A stretch of 64,000 nt of DNA from Prevotella sp. ne3005 (GTDB lineage Bacteria; Bacteroidota; Bacteroidia; Bacteroidales; Bacteroidaceae), in assembly GCF_900110085.1 (NCBI RefSeq), contig NZ_FOCK01000005.1, forward strand, positions 248,001-312,000, in the 5' to 3' direction. The notes below the pieces were generated by a model. That model saw only the letters and a program-made list of their open reading frames with translations, ran no database searches and was not told where the DNA came from. This document shows, piece after piece, positions 19,747 to 29,285 of the stretch (positions within the stretch are counted from its first letter, which is position 1; each line of letters begins with the position of its first letter). Made by a program: the position numbers and the translations under genes.

Positions 19747-20931
19747 ATGAATTTAAGGACGATAATGACTACATGTCTCATGGTTCTGGCAGTTGCTGGA
19801 TATGCCCAGCGCAGACAGATCGGTGATGCCCGTACCATTCTGCTCCGAGGAAAGGAATTCGACAAGGCCGAGAAGATGATGACCGACCTGCTCAAGGATA
19901 CCACCAATCAGAATAATAAACGCATCTATGACATCTGGCTCCAGGCTGTGGAGAAGCAGTATGCACAGCTGAATGAGAAGATGTATATCAAAGAAAAGGT
20001 GGATACTGCCAAGCTGTTCACCCTGACACAACGTATATTCATGGTTGCCGAGCGACTCGACTCCATCGATATGCAGCCAGACAAGAAGGGCAAGGTGAGT
20101 CCTGAATACAGAAAGGATAACGCCAAGAGACTGTCGGGCTACAGACCGAACCTTTTCTATGGCGGGGCCTACTATGTGCGCAAGCAGAATTTCAGCAAGG
20201 CCTATGATTTCTTCGAGATGTATATCGACTGCGACCGTCAGCCACTCTTTGAGGGCTATGAATTCGAGAATACCGACAGTAGGATGGGGGAGGCAGCCTA
20301 TTGGGCCACTTATTGCGGATACCGTATGGACGACCCGATGTTGTGTCTGCGCTATGCCGACTTGGCACGTCGTGATACTTCCAAGCTTGAGTACACACTC
20401 CAGTATATGACGGAATCCTGGCGTAAGCTCAGCAATGACTCACTCTATCGCCAAACGCTTTGGGAGGGATTCAGACTCAATCCTAAGTCGCCTTATTTCT
20501 TCCCGAGATTGATGGACAGCTATACGTCGAACGGAGATTTCGTGGAGGCAGACAAGGTGGTGGACGAAGCCTTGCAGACAGACTCTCTGCACGAGTTGTT
20601 TCTCTATGCCAAGTCGAACATCATGCTCAATCTGCAACGTTTTGCCGACTGTCTGAGATACAGTGAGCGACTGTTGGAGCGTAATGCCGAGCTGTCTGAT
20701 GCCTATTATAACGCTGGCATCGCCTGCCTGAACATTGCCCAGCGCATCGACTCGCGAAAGTATAAGAAGCAGATCAAACGAATGTATCAGCGGGCGTTGC
20801 CTTACATGGAGGCATACCGAAGACTAGAGCCATCGCAGAAGGACAAATGGGGACCTGCGCTCTACCGTATCTATTTTAATCTGAACATGGGAAAACAGTT
20901 TGATGAGATAGACAAAATCTTAAAGAAATAA
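19747..20931 (+). CDS. Secreted TPR-repeat protein (paralogue 2)
   Basis: 394 residues with a short signal peptide (MTTCLMVLAVAGYAQ). It shares the signature KGKVSPEYRKDNAKRL, the overall length and the helical repeat pattern with the protein at 17586, but is considerably diverged. Candidate TPR-like units are ADKVVDEALQTDSLHELFLYAKSNI and ADCLRYSERLLERNAELSDAYYNAGIA. In its second half a run of aromatic and acidic residues (YATYCGYRMDDP type) precedes the repeats. It probably acts in the envelope as a scaffold. Unlike paralogue 1 it has its own consensus promoter. Confidence 0.8.
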   Translation: MNLRTIMTTCLMVLAVAGYAQRRQIGDARTILLRGKEFDKAEKMMTDLLKDTTNQNNKRIYDIWLQAVEKQYAQLNEKMYIKEKVDTAKLFTLTQRIFMVAERLDSIDMQPDKKGKVSPEYRKDNAKRLSGYRPNLFYGGAYYVRKQNFSKAYDFFEMYIDCDRQPLFEGYEFENTDSRMGEAAYWATYCGYRMDDPMLCLRYADLARRDTSKLEYTLQYMTESWRKLSNDSLYRQTLWEGFRLNPKSPYFFPRLMDSYTSNGDFVEADKVVDEALQTDSLHELFLYAKSNIMLNLQRFADCLRYSERLLERNAELSDAYYNAGIACLNIAQRIDSRKYKKQIKRMYQRALPYMEAYRRLEPSQKDKWGPALYRIYFNLNMGKQFDEIDKILKK

Positions 20932-20972
20932 AAAAGTTTAGGCATTATATTGGTAGTTTCCAAAATAATGCC

Positions 20973-20980
20973 TATCTTTG
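20973..20980 (+). promoter_or_regulatory. Putative -7 element of the phosphoglucomutase gene
   Basis: TATCTTTG, 50 bp before the ATG at 21031. The -33 region has no clean TTTG at normal spacing. Confidence 0.6.
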
Positions 20981-21030
20981 TCTTTTGGAACATATTTACA
21001 ATCTAAAACAAAATAAAAAAAGAAAGAATT

Positions 21031-22773
21031 ATGGCAGATGCACAGTTAATTGCTCAGTGCGAGGCACGGGCTAAAGAATGGCTTTCTCCCGCCTTTGACG
21101 AGGAGACACGTAAGGATGTACAGGCAATGCTCGACGCCGAGGATAAGACGGCGCTGATCGATGCCTTCTATCAGAATCTGGAGTTTGGTACTGGTGGCCT
21201 GCGTGGTATCATGGGTGCTGGTACGAACCGTATGAACAAGTATATCGTGGGTATGGCCACACAGGGCTTTGCCAACTATATCCTGAAGGCTTTCCCTGGC
21301 AAGCAGTGCTCAGTGGTGGTAGGTCATGACTGCCGCAACAACGGACGTATGTTTGCTGAGACAGTTGCAGACATTTTCTCTGCTAATGGTATCAAGGTGT
21401 ATCTCTTTGAGAGTCTCCGACCGACGCCAGAGATTTCGTTTGCCATCCGTCAGCTCGGCTGTCAGGCCGGTGTAAACGTGACGGCTTCGCACAACCCGAA
21501 GGAGTATAATGGCTACAAGGCTTATTGGGATGATGGTGCCCAGGTGCTGGCTCCGCATGATGTAGGTATCATCAACGAGGTGAACAAGGTGACCATCGAC
21601 CAGGTGAAGTTTGAGGGCAATAAAGAACTCATCGACATTATCGGTGGTGAGATGGACTGGGACTACATCCAGGCTGTGAAGGAGGCTATGGTGGATCAGG
21701 ATGTCATCCTGCGTCAGAAGGACCTGAACATCGTTTATTCTGCTATGCATGGTACTGGTCGTGTGATTATCCCGATGGCCTTGCGCTCTTGGGGATTCCA
21801 GAATATCCACGTAGTGCCCGAGCAGATGGTGATCGACGGTAACTTCCCAACGGTTGTTTCTCCAAATCCTGAGAATGCAGAGGCAATGACCTTAGGTATG
21901 AAGTTGGGCACTCGACTCAATGCAGACCTTGTGATCGCTTCGGATCCTGATGCAGACCGTTTGGCTATCGTATGTCGTAACGCCAAGGGTGAGTGGGAGA
22001 TTCTGAATGGAAACCAGACCTGTATGATGTTCTGCTGGTATATCATCGCCAACAAGAAGAAGTTGGGCCAGCTAAAGGGTAACGAGTTCCTCGTGAAGAC
22101 GATTGTTACTACCGAGGAGATTGCTGAGATTGCCAAGAAGAATGGCGTTGAGCTGCGCGACTGCTACACAGGCTTCAAGTGGATTGCCAACGAGATCCGC
22201 ATCTCTGAAGGCAAGCAGAAGTATATCGGCGGTGGTGAGGAGAGTTTCGGATTCCTGCCATTCGATAAGGTTCGTGATAAGGACTCCCCAGCATCTATCT
22301 GTCTGATCTGTGAGATTGCAGCCTGGGCTCGTGACAATGGCATGACCCTTTACGACCTGCTCATGAACATCTATGCAGAGTATGGTTTCTCTAAGGAAGT
22401 AACCATCAACGTGGTTCGTCCTGGTAAGACAGGTGCTGACGAGATCAAGCAGATGATGACTGATTTCCGCGCTAATCCTCCGAAGGAACTTGGTGGTTCG
22501 AAAGTGGTGCTGTGGAAGGACTATAAGACACTGGAAGCCAAGAAGGCTGACGGTAGTGTTGAGAAACTGAATATGCCTGACACTTCTAACGTGCTGCAGT
22601 GGTTCTGCGAGGATGGTACTAAGGTTTCTGTACGTCCTTCAGGAACAGAGCCCAAGATTAAGTTCTATACGGAAGTGAAGAACCCAACCTTCAAGGGCGC
22701 TGCTGACTATGAGTCATGCACGAAGAAAGCAGAGGAAAAGATTGAGGCTATCAAGAAGAGCCTGAACCTCTAA
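21031..22773 (+). CDS. Phosphoglucomutase / phosphomannomutase (alpha-D-phosphohexomutase)
   Basis: 580 residues with all four family signatures in order: the phosphoserine loop TASHNPKEYNGYK (catalytic Ser about 153), the metal loop ASDPDADRL, the sugar-binding loop GGEESFGF, and the phosphate-binding loop RPSGTEPKIKFY near the C-terminus. It interconverts hexose 1- and 6-phosphates and feeds glycogen and envelope sugar synthesis. The length and the extra segment before the sugar loop match the PgcA-type subgroup rather than the shorter GlmM. Which sugar it prefers cannot be told from the sequence. Confidence 0.93.
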   Translation: MADAQLIAQCEARAKEWLSPAFDEETRKDVQAMLDAEDKTALIDAFYQNLEFGTGGLRGIMGAGTNRMNKYIVGMATQGFANYILKAFPGKQCSVVVGHDCRNNGRMFAETVADIFSANGIKVYLFESLRPTPEISFAIRQLGCQAGVNVTASHNPKEYNGYKAYWDDGAQVLAPHDVGIINEVNKVTIDQVKFEGNKELIDIIGGEMDWDYIQAVKEAMVDQDVILRQKDLNIVYSAMHGTGRVIIPMALRSWGFQNIHVVPEQMVIDGNFPTVVSPNPENAEAMTLGMKLGTRLNADLVIASDPDADRLAIVCRNAKGEWEILNGNQTCMMFCWYIIANKKKLGQLKGNEFLVKTIVTTEEIAEIAKKNGVELRDCYTGFKWIANEIRISEGKQKYIGGGEESFGFLPFDKVRDKDSPASICLICEIAAWARDNGMTLYDLLMNIYAEYGFSKEVTINVVRPGKTGADEIKQMMTDFRANPPKELGGSKVVLWKDYKTLEAKKADGSVEKLNMPDTSNVLQWFCEDGTKVSVRPSGTEPKIKFYTEVKNPTFKGAADYESCTKKAEEKIEAIKKSLNL

Positions 22774-22780
22774 ATACAAA

Positions 22781-22817
22781 AATAATCCCTCGCTCGATGA
22801 GCGGGGGATTATTGTGT
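22781..22817 (+). terminator. Terminator after the phosphoglucomutase gene
   Basis: Arms at 22781-22795 and 22799-22813 form a 15-bp stem with one G-U pair and a 3-nt loop. The tail (GTGTT) is only weakly T-rich. It abuts the convergent thioesterase remnant. Confidence 0.75.
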
Positions 22818-23201
22818 TATCCGGGTAGGGAAGTGCCTTTGCGGTAACCCATGCCTGTCACGTGACAGATGGTGCGATGCTCTTGGTTCGTCACCACTAC
22901 CTCTACGGCAGGAATCTTATGATGATCGGCCACCATTGTCATCGCCCAGACGTGCACTCGACACGAACATCAGTGAGTTTGAGATGCCAAATGTCAATTG
23001 TCCCTTGCAGTTCATCAGGGCTGCGATGGCCAGATCGGCTAAAGTGAAGAGTGCGCCACCTTGACAGACGTTGCCACCGTTGAGGTGTCCTTCCGTTACC
23101 GTCATGACCGCCACAGCGTGCTGTTCGTCGACCTCTGTAATCTGACATCCTGCATTAGCTGCAAAGCGGTCTGTGCGATTCAGTAATTCCTTGATATCCA
23201 T
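22817..23201 (-). pseudogene. PaaI/hotdog thioesterase, frameshifted
   Basis: From ATG 23201 (MDIKELLNRTDRFAANAGC) the frame shows a hotdog thioesterase with GHLNGGNVCQGGALFTLADLA, the PaaI-type active-site segment, and continues to SSARLGD. It then runs into DNGGRSS and a stop at 22917. The rest of the domain is intact in a different frame (MVADHHKIPAVEVVV, then ICHVTGMGYRKG) down to a stop at 22817. The family has roughly six residues between SARLGD and the HHKIP strand; about 14-17 nt seem lost here. Thioesterases of this class hydrolyse acyl-CoAs. It follows PFOR on the same strand. Confidence 0.82.
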
Positions 23202-23220
23202 AGTTCTTGTCTTGTTATAA

Positions 23221-23249
23221 TAAAGGAGCAACCAAATGGGTTGCTCCTT
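23221..23249 (-). terminator. Terminator after PFOR
   Basis: Stem AAGGAGCAACC / GGTTGCTCCTT with a 5-nt loop. On the minus strand it continues TTTATTATAA. Its presence argues against the upstream ATG at 23252 for the thioesterase. Confidence 0.8.
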
Positions 23250-23273
23250 CATGATTATAGAGTTTGGAAAATA

Positions 23274-26200
23274 TTAGTCTTCCCAGTTCTCCTGAGACTT
23301 GCGGATGTAAGTCTTGTAGCGGATCTGAGCCATCTTCTGAGCCTCGGCAAAGAGCTCCTCGGCCTCGTTGGGATAAGCCTTTTTCACTGACAGATAGCGA
23401 ACCTCACCGAGCAGGAAGTCGTGGAAGTTAGCCCAGTTCGGCTCCTTAGAGTCGAGGCTGAACGGATTCTTGCCTTCCTCAGCAAGAGCGGGGTTGTAAC
23501 GCCACAGGTGCCAGTAACCGCACTCAACAGCCTTCTTCTCCTCAGCCTGGCTCTTACCCATACCGCCCTTGGCCTTCAGACCGTGGTTGATACATGGAGC
23601 GTAAGCGATGATAATTGAAGGTCCGTGCCATGCCTCAGCCTCGCGGATAGCCTTGAGGGTCTGAGCGTGGTCAGCGCCCATAGCAATCTGAGCTACATAT
23701 ACATAACCGTAAGTGGTAGCGATCATACCCAGATCCTTCTTGCGGATGCGCTTACCCTGAGCAGCGAACTGAGCGATAGCACCGAGAGGAGTAGCCTTAG
23801 AAGCCTGACCACCAGTGTTAGAGTAAACCTCAGTATCGAGCACGAGGATGTTAACGTCCTCACCAGAAGCAATCACGTGGTCGAGACCACCGTAACCAAT
23901 ATCGTAAGAAGCACCGTCACCACCGATGATCCACTGGCTGCGCTTTACGAGGTAGTGATCCAGCGTCTGGAGCTCCTTGCAAACGGGACAACCCTTGGCA
24001 GCGCTCTCGGCGATGCAAGCACGAAGCTTCGGAGCAATCTCCTTAGTCTTCTCTGCGTCGTCCTTGTTCTCAATCCACTCCTTAGCAAGAGCCTTGTACT
24101 CATCGCTGGCGTTGCCGTCGATCATCTCCTGCAGCAACTTAGCTACGCGCTCCTTCATCTTCTTGTTACCCAGAGCCATACCGAGACCGAACTCGCAGAA
24201 GTCCTCGAACAGAGAGTTGTTGAATACAGGACCCTGACCCTTCTCGTTCTTAGTATAAGGAGTAGAAGGAATAGAAGCAGAATAGATTGAAGAACATCCG
24301 GTAGCGTTAGCAATCATCTGACGATCACCGAACAGCTGAGAGATGAGCTTCACGTATGGAGTCTCACCGCAACCAGAGCATGCGCCAGAGAATTCGAACA
24401 GAGGCTGAGCGAACTGAGAGTTCTTAACGTTGCTCTTGATGTCAACGAGGTGCTGCTTAGAAGGAACCTTAACCAACTTGTCCCAATCGGCAGCCATCTT
24501 CTTCATGTCTGCAGCATCGGGGTTAAACGGAACCATCGTGAGGGCCTTGCCAGTCTTCGGGTTACCCGGGCAGATGTCGGCACAGTTACCGCAACCCAGA
24601 CAGTCGAGTACTGAAGGCTCGATGATGAAGTGCATGCCCTTCATAGCGGCAGGAGCCTTCATCTCGAGAGTATCGAGCTCGAAGTCCTTCAGCTCTTCGT
24701 CGGTCAGAACGAACGGACGGATAGCAGCGTGAGGACAGATGTAAGCACACTGGTTACACTGGATACAGTTGTCCTTGTTCCAAGCAGGAACGAAGGCCTC
24801 TACACCGCGCTTCTCGTAAGCGGCTGTACCAACCTGCCAAGAACCGTCGGCAGTGCCGTGCTTCACGAAGTCAGAAACCTTCAGCAGGTCACCGGCCTGA
24901 GCGTTGATAGGACGAACGAGCTCCTTAACGAATGCGGGAGCATTGTCAGCCTTAGGCTCATCATCGGGCAGGTTAGCCCACTCGGGCTTCACAGTAAACT
25001 GCTTGTACTCACCACCACGATCGATAGCGGCGTAGTTCTTATCAACCACATCCTGACCCTTAGCACCGTAAGACTTCAGGGCTGCAGCCTTCATCTTCTC
25101 AACGGCGAGCTCAACAGGAATCACCTCGGTGATGCGGAAGAATGCACTCTGCAGGATGGTGTTGGTGCGGTTGCCCAGACCAATCTCCTGTGCAATCTTG
25201 GTAGCGTTGATGGTATAAACAGTAATATTGTTCTCTGCGAAATACTTCTTTACCTTGTTAGGCATGAACTTCTCCAGCTCTGCATCGTCGAAGATGGTGT
25301 TCAGCAGGAACTGACCGTTCTTCTGCAAGCCACGGGTTACATCATACATGTGGAGGTAAGCCTGAACGTGGCAAGCCACGAAGTTAGGTGTGGTTACCAA
25401 GTATGTAGAACGGATAGGTGTATCACCGAAACGCAGGTGAGAGCAGGTGAAACCTCCAGACTTCTTAGAGTCGTAAGAGAAGTATGCCTGGCAGTACTTG
25501 TCGGTGTTGTCACCAATAATCTTAACTGAGTTCTTATTAGCACCTACGGTACCATCAGCACCCAGACCGAAGAACTTAGCCTGGAACATGCCAGCACCAC
25601 CAAGTGCAATCTCGGGAACCTCGGGCAGAGAGGTGAAGGTTACATCGTCAACGATACCGATGGTGAAGTGGTTCTTGGGCTCAGGCATAGCGAGGTTGTT
25701 GAACACGCTGATAATCTGAGCGGGAGTGGTATCGTGAGAACCCAGACCGTAGCGACCGCCAACGATCAGAGGACGATCCTCTACATCGTAGTAAGCATCC
25801 TTAACGTCGAGGTACAGAGGCTCACCGTTAGCACCGGGCTCCTTTGTACGATCCAGAACGGCAATCTTCTTCACGCTCTTGGGAACGCTAGCCAGCAGAT
25901 GCTTCACAGAGAACGGACGATAGAGGTGAACGCTGATCATACCAACCTTCTGGCCCTGGCCATTCAGGTAGTCGATAGCCTCGCGGGCTGCATCGGTAGC
26001 AGAACCCATCAGGATAATCATGCGGTCAGCATCCTCTGCGCCGTAGTATGAGAACAGGTGATACTCACGACCAGTGATCTTTGAGATCTCACCCAGGTAC
26101 TTCTCAACTACCTCGGGAACTGAATCGTAGTAGGGGTTACAAGCCTCACGGTGTGTGAAGAAGGTCTCAGGGTTCTCGGCTGTACCACGAGTGATAGGAC

Positions 26201-26840
26201 GCTCAGGTGACATAGCACGATCGCGGAAACGCTTGATGTACTCTTCCTTCACGAGAGGACGGATATCCTCCTGATCCATGAGCTCAATCTTGTGGTACTC
26301 GTGAGAGGTGCGGAAACCGTCGAAGAAGTTAACGAACGGTACGCAGGTCTCAAGAGTAGACAGGTGAGCAACGGCGGTCATATCCATAACCTCCTGTACA
26401 GAACCTTCGCAGAGCATAGCGAAACCAGTCTGACGGCAGGCCATCACATCCTGGTGGTCACCGAAGATACAGAGAGAGTGAGAAGCCAGCGTACGGGCTG
26501 AAACATCGAATACGCAAGGAATCAACTCACCGGCAATCTTGTACATGTTGGGGATCATCAGCAGAAGACCCTGAGAAGCTGTGAATGTAGTGGTGAGGGC
26601 ACCTGCCTGCAGCGAACCATGAACGGCACCGGCAGCACCAGCCTCTGACTGCATTTCCTGAACACTGACGTTCTGGCCCCACAGGTTCTTACGACCACGG
26701 GCTGCCCATTCGTCAACATGCTCCGCCATAGGCGAAGACGGGGTGATGGGGTAGATAGCAGCTACCTCCGAGAACATATAGCTCACATGAGCTGCTGCCT
26801 CGTTACCATCACAAGTGATAAATTTCTTTTCTTTTGCCAT
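23274..26840 (-). CDS. nifJ: Pyruvate:ferredoxin (flavodoxin) oxidoreductase
   Basis: 1188 residues, the single-chain homodimeric PFOR. The order is the pyrimidine-binding N-terminal domain (VAAIYPITPSSPMAEH), the gamma-like domain, and two 4Fe-4S clusters (CIQCNQCAYICPHAAI near residue 690 and CLGCGNCADICPG near 745). The TPP/PP domain follows with GCSSIYSAS, GGDGASYDIGYGG and the isolated cluster cysteine (SGACSGCGETPY). It oxidises pyruvate to acetyl-CoA and CO2 and reduces ferredoxin, central to anaerobic fermentation. The length matches the usual 1170-1200. It lies 70 bp downstream of the AAA gene on the same strand, so its own promoter should lie in that gap. Confidence 0.97.
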   Translation of the reverse strand: MAKEKKFITCDGNEAAAHVSYMFSEVAAIYPITPSSPMAEHVDEWAARGRKNLWGQNVSVQEMQSEAGAAGAVHGSLQAGALTTTFTASQGLLLMIPNMYKIAGELIPCVFDVSARTLASHSLCIFGDHQDVMACRQTGFAMLCEGSVQEVMDMTAVAHLSTLETCVPFVNFFDGFRTSHEYHKIELMDQEDIRPLVKEEYIKRFRDRAMSPERPITRGTAENPETFFTHREACNPYYDSVPEVVEKYLGEISKITGREYHLFSYYGAEDADRMIILMGSATDAAREAIDYLNGQGQKVGMISVHLYRPFSVKHLLASVPKSVKKIAVLDRTKEPGANGEPLYLDVKDAYYDVEDRPLIVGGRYGLGSHDTTPAQIISVFNNLAMPEPKNHFTIGIVDDVTFTSLPEVPEIALGGAGMFQAKFFGLGADGTVGANKNSVKIIGDNTDKYCQAYFSYDSKKSGGFTCSHLRFGDTPIRSTYLVTTPNFVACHVQAYLHMYDVTRGLQKNGQFLLNTIFDDAELEKFMPNKVKKYFAENNITVYTINATKIAQEIGLGNRTNTILQSAFFRITEVIPVELAVEKMKAAALKSYGAKGQDVVDKNYAAIDRGGEYKQFTVKPEWANLPDDEPKADNAPAFVKELVRPINAQAGDLLKVSDFVKHGTADGSWQVGTAAYEKRGVEAFVPAWNKDNCIQCNQCAYICPHAAIRPFVLTDEELKDFELDTLEMKAPAAMKGMHFIIEPSVLDCLGCGNCADICPGNPKTGKALTMVPFNPDAADMKKMAADWDKLVKVPSKQHLVDIKSNVKNSQFAQPLFEFSGACSGCGETPYVKLISQLFGDRQMIANATGCSSIYSASIPSTPYTKNEKGQGPVFNNSLFEDFCEFGLGMALGNKKMKERVAKLLQEMIDGNASDEYKALAKEWIENKDDAEKTKEIAPKLRACIAESAAKGCPVCKELQTLDHYLVKRSQWIIGGDGASYDIGYGGLDHVIASGEDVNILVLDTEVYSNTGGQASKATPLGAIAQFAAQGKRIRKKDLGMIATTYGYVYVAQIAMGADHAQTLKAIREAEAWHGPSIIIAYAPCINHGLKAKGGMGKSQAEEKKAVECGYWHLWRYNPALAEEGKNPFSLDSKEPNWANFHDFLLGEVRYLSVKKAYPNEAEELFAEAQKMAQIRYKTYIRKSQENWED

Positions 26841-26910
26841 TTTGTAAATGATAAAAATGAATTACTAACTTGTATTTGTTTAATTATAACTTAATAGACA
26901 CATTTCTTTT

Positions 26911-28101
26911 TTAATAGAGGAAACCTAACAGCCATAGAGGAATCTGATTGGCTTTGCCGATTTCTGTGTTATATCGAGCGTAGATGACATCAGGCGAGAT
27001 GCGCATCTTGCCTGGCGCCTTGGCGTCGACAATACGAAACTTGAGTTTCTCGTCAACGATGAAGTTGCAATCGCGGAGACCTGTATTAATCTTGTGGTCT
27101 TTCCACATAGAATTAACGAAGAATGTCTCCATGGCCTCTTGCTTATCTACCTGAATAGGATAGATGGCATACATGAGGTTGGAGTTGTGAAGCATGATCT
27201 TTGCCGGCTTCTTGGGGAAGTCCTGACCGATGGGATAGATGAGATTCAACAGACGGGCATCTGTGAGGTACTTGATGTAGTTCATCACGGTAGCACGACT
27301 CGTCTCTATATCTTGTGCCAGTTTACTGACGTTAGGCGTCTTGGCTGGACCTTCTTCTGCTATCTGATAGAATAGCTTCTTAATCTTAGTGAGGTATTTC
27401 AGTTCAATCTGTTTGATGAGCAGGATGTCTACCTCAGTCATCATGTTCATGGTCTTCAGCAGGTTCTCGCTATAGTTACGATGTTCCTGGAAGAAAGGAT
27501 AGAAACCATGATGGATATAGTCCTGGAAAAAGCGGTTGGGTGACACCTTCGGGAGAATCTGGCGTGCAATCTGCTCATGGTGATTGATGATATCCTCGAG
27601 GGCATAGGGTTGGAAAGTGTTGCCCGTAAGCAGATTGATAAATTCGCGGAAAGAGAAGCCACGGAGGTTGTAGCTCTTCACAATACCATTAAGCTCCGGA
27701 TTCTCATCCTTCAGGCGCATCACACTGCTTCCCGTAAATACAATCTTCAGGTTGGGGTAGAGGTCGTGACATTTACGGAGTTCAGAACTCCAGTCTGGCT
27801 GCTTAAATACCTGGTCGATCAGCAACACACGGCCACCATGCTTATAGAACTCATCAGCAAACTCCGCAATACCGTGACCCTGGAAATAGAAATTGTTCAT
27901 GTTGATATACAGACACTGGCGGTCGTTGATATCAAACTTTTCTTTAGCGTATTGAAGGAGGAAGGTGGTCTTTCCGATGCCACGCGTGCCCTTAATGCCG
28001 ATCATGCGGTCGCTCCAGTCAATCTCATCCATGAGGGTGCGGCGAACTGGTGCATTAACATGCTCCACAAGGTATCTGTGCGTCCTGAAAAAAGCTTCCA
28101 T
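26911..28101 (-). CDS. AAA_14/DUF4143-type ATPase with an altered Walker B
   Basis: 396 residues in the DUF4143 layout: an N-terminal AAA_14 P-loop domain (Walker A GTRGIGKTT, residues 38-46; sensor-like IVFTGSS), then a winged-helix region and a restriction-fold-like C-terminal domain. The Walker B strand reads VLLIDQVFKQPDW, with Asp96 followed by Gln97 where the family usually has Glu; the codon is CAG, so it is not a stop or a frameshift. This exchange is known from AAA+ studies to slow ATP hydrolysis. The cellular role of this family is poorly defined. It has its own consensus promoter and sits upstream of PFOR. Confidence 0.85.
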   Translation of the reverse strand: MEAFFRTHRYLVEHVNAPVRRTLMDEIDWSDRMIGIKGTRGIGKTTFLLQYAKEKFDINDRQCLYINMNNFYFQGHGIAEFADEFYKHGGRVLLIDQVFKQPDWSSELRKCHDLYPNLKIVFTGSSVMRLKDENPELNGIVKSYNLRGFSFREFINLLTGNTFQPYALEDIINHHEQIARQILPKVSPNRFFQDYIHHGFYPFFQEHRNYSENLLKTMNMMTEVDILLIKQIELKYLTKIKKLFYQIAEEGPAKTPNVSKLAQDIETSRATVMNYIKYLTDARLLNLIYPIGQDFPKKPAKIMLHNSNLMYAIYPIQVDKQEAMETFFVNSMWKDHKINTGLRDCNFIVDEKLKFRIVDAKAPGKMRISPDVIYARYNTEIGKANQIPLWLLGFLY

Positions 28102-28138
28102 TCCTGATGATTTGTTCTATTTCCTCTAAAAAGTGGTG

Positions 28139-28169
28139 CAAAGATAATACTTTTCCAGCAAATTGCAAA
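28139..28169 (-). promoter_or_regulatory. Promoter of the AAA_14 ATPase gene
   Basis: Minus-strand TTTG (28169-28166), 19 bp, TATCTTTG (28146-28139). The predicted start is about 30 nt before the ATG at 28101. Confidence 0.8.
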
Positions 28170-28200
28170 GTCTAAATAGCAAAATCTCAAAAAAATTATG

Positions 28201-28208
28201 TAATTTTG
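28201..28208 (+). promoter_or_regulatory. Putative -7 element of the ATP-grasp-like gene
   Basis: TAATTTTG, 17 bp before ATG 28226 and divergent from the ATPase promoter. No TTTG lies at -33. It supports 28226 as the start over the upstream ATG at 28163. Confidence 0.55.
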
Positions 28209-28225
28209 CACCAAAATTGACAAAA

Positions 28226-29275
28226 ATGGCAACATTATACATATTTAATCCAGAACATGACATCGCATTGGCCTCAAACCTGAGTAACTTCACGGCACCA
28301 CATGCGGGAAGGAAGCTGAGGGCGGATCTCGGCTTTTTGCCTGCTCTTTGGGCTGGCAAAGACGATTATGTACTAGTGGAGAATGTGGAACAGGCGGTTA
28401 AGGCCTATGGTAGGTTGAGGGCGAGAACGGGGAGTGGCCCCAGGCATTTTATAGATAAGAACCAACTTGCTCATATTATTATTAATAAGGTGGAACCATG
28501 GGGATGGGATTTGGCACTTCGATCGTTCCTGCTCCGTTATGGCGTAAAGAGTGTTCCGTCGGACGAGGCAATTGCCGTCATTCGCAACTTATCTCATCGC
28601 AAGCAGGCCGTTAGTTTGTTAAGGGAACTCCAAAGACCTGGCACAACAGGCTATTCCACATGTGTTAATAGCATGGACGATGTCTGTCAAATGCTTCGTG
28701 ATAATGGCCGAATAGTGGTGAAAGCGCCCTGGAGTAGCAGCGGACGAGGAGTGAGGTTTATCGACGGAGAACTGAATGACTCTCAGCAGCGATGGATTCA
28801 GAACATTATTGAAAAGCAGGGTGATGTGATATTGGAACCATATTACCACAAGGTCAGAGATTTCGGTATGGAATTCGAAAGCGATGGCAAGGGGCTTATT
28901 AAGTATCTGGGGCTTTCGCTCTTTCACACAAACAACGGTGCGTATACTGGCAATCTGATTGCATCGGAAGATGAGAAAGAGAAGGTTTTAAGTTCCTATA
29001 TATCAGCAGATTTGCTTAGAACTGTTAGAGAGACTGTTTGCGATAGACTTGGCGCCATATATGCAGGCCACTATCAGGGGCCTTTCGGCATTGACATGAT
29101 GGTGGTGGCTACCGATGAGAAGGAGGGTTTCTTGCTTCATCCTTGTGTGGAGATTAACCTGCGCCGAACGATGGGACATGTGGCACTGTCCATTCCGCCA
29201 TTTGCTGATGGATATGCCCGTGTGATGCAGATCGTACTGACAGACAAGTATAGGATAAGGGTTCGTAAACCTTAA
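28226..29275 (+). CDS. ATP-grasp-like protein of unknown function
   Basis: About 349 residues from ATG 28226; an ATG at 28163 would add 21 residues but lies ahead of the promoter. The start MATLYIFNPEHDIALASN is followed by a segment with GRIVVKAPWSSSGRGVRFIDG, which looks like the ATP-binding loop of the ATP-grasp fold. VILEPYYHKVRDFGMEF and FLLHPCVEINLRRTMGHVA resemble its metal- and substrate-binding end. Such enzymes form carboxylate-amine or carboxylate-thiol bonds. The substrate is unknown. It stands alone, convergent with the glycosidase gene. Confidence 0.72.
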   Translation: MATLYIFNPEHDIALASNLSNFTAPHAGRKLRADLGFLPALWAGKDDYVLVENVEQAVKAYGRLRARTGSGPRHFIDKNQLAHIIINKVEPWGWDLALRSFLLRYGVKSVPSDEAIAVIRNLSHRKQAVSLLRELQRPGTTGYSTCVNSMDDVCQMLRDNGRIVVKAPWSSSGRGVRFIDGELNDSQQRWIQNIIEKQGDVILEPYYHKVRDFGMEFESDGKGLIKYLGLSLFHTNNGAYTGNLIASEDEKEKVLSSYISADLLRTVRETVCDRLGAIYAGHYQGPFGIDMMVVATDEKEGFLLHPCVEINLRRTMGHVALSIPPFADGYARVMQIVLTDKYRIRVRKP

Positions 29276-29285
29276 GATGATTCCA

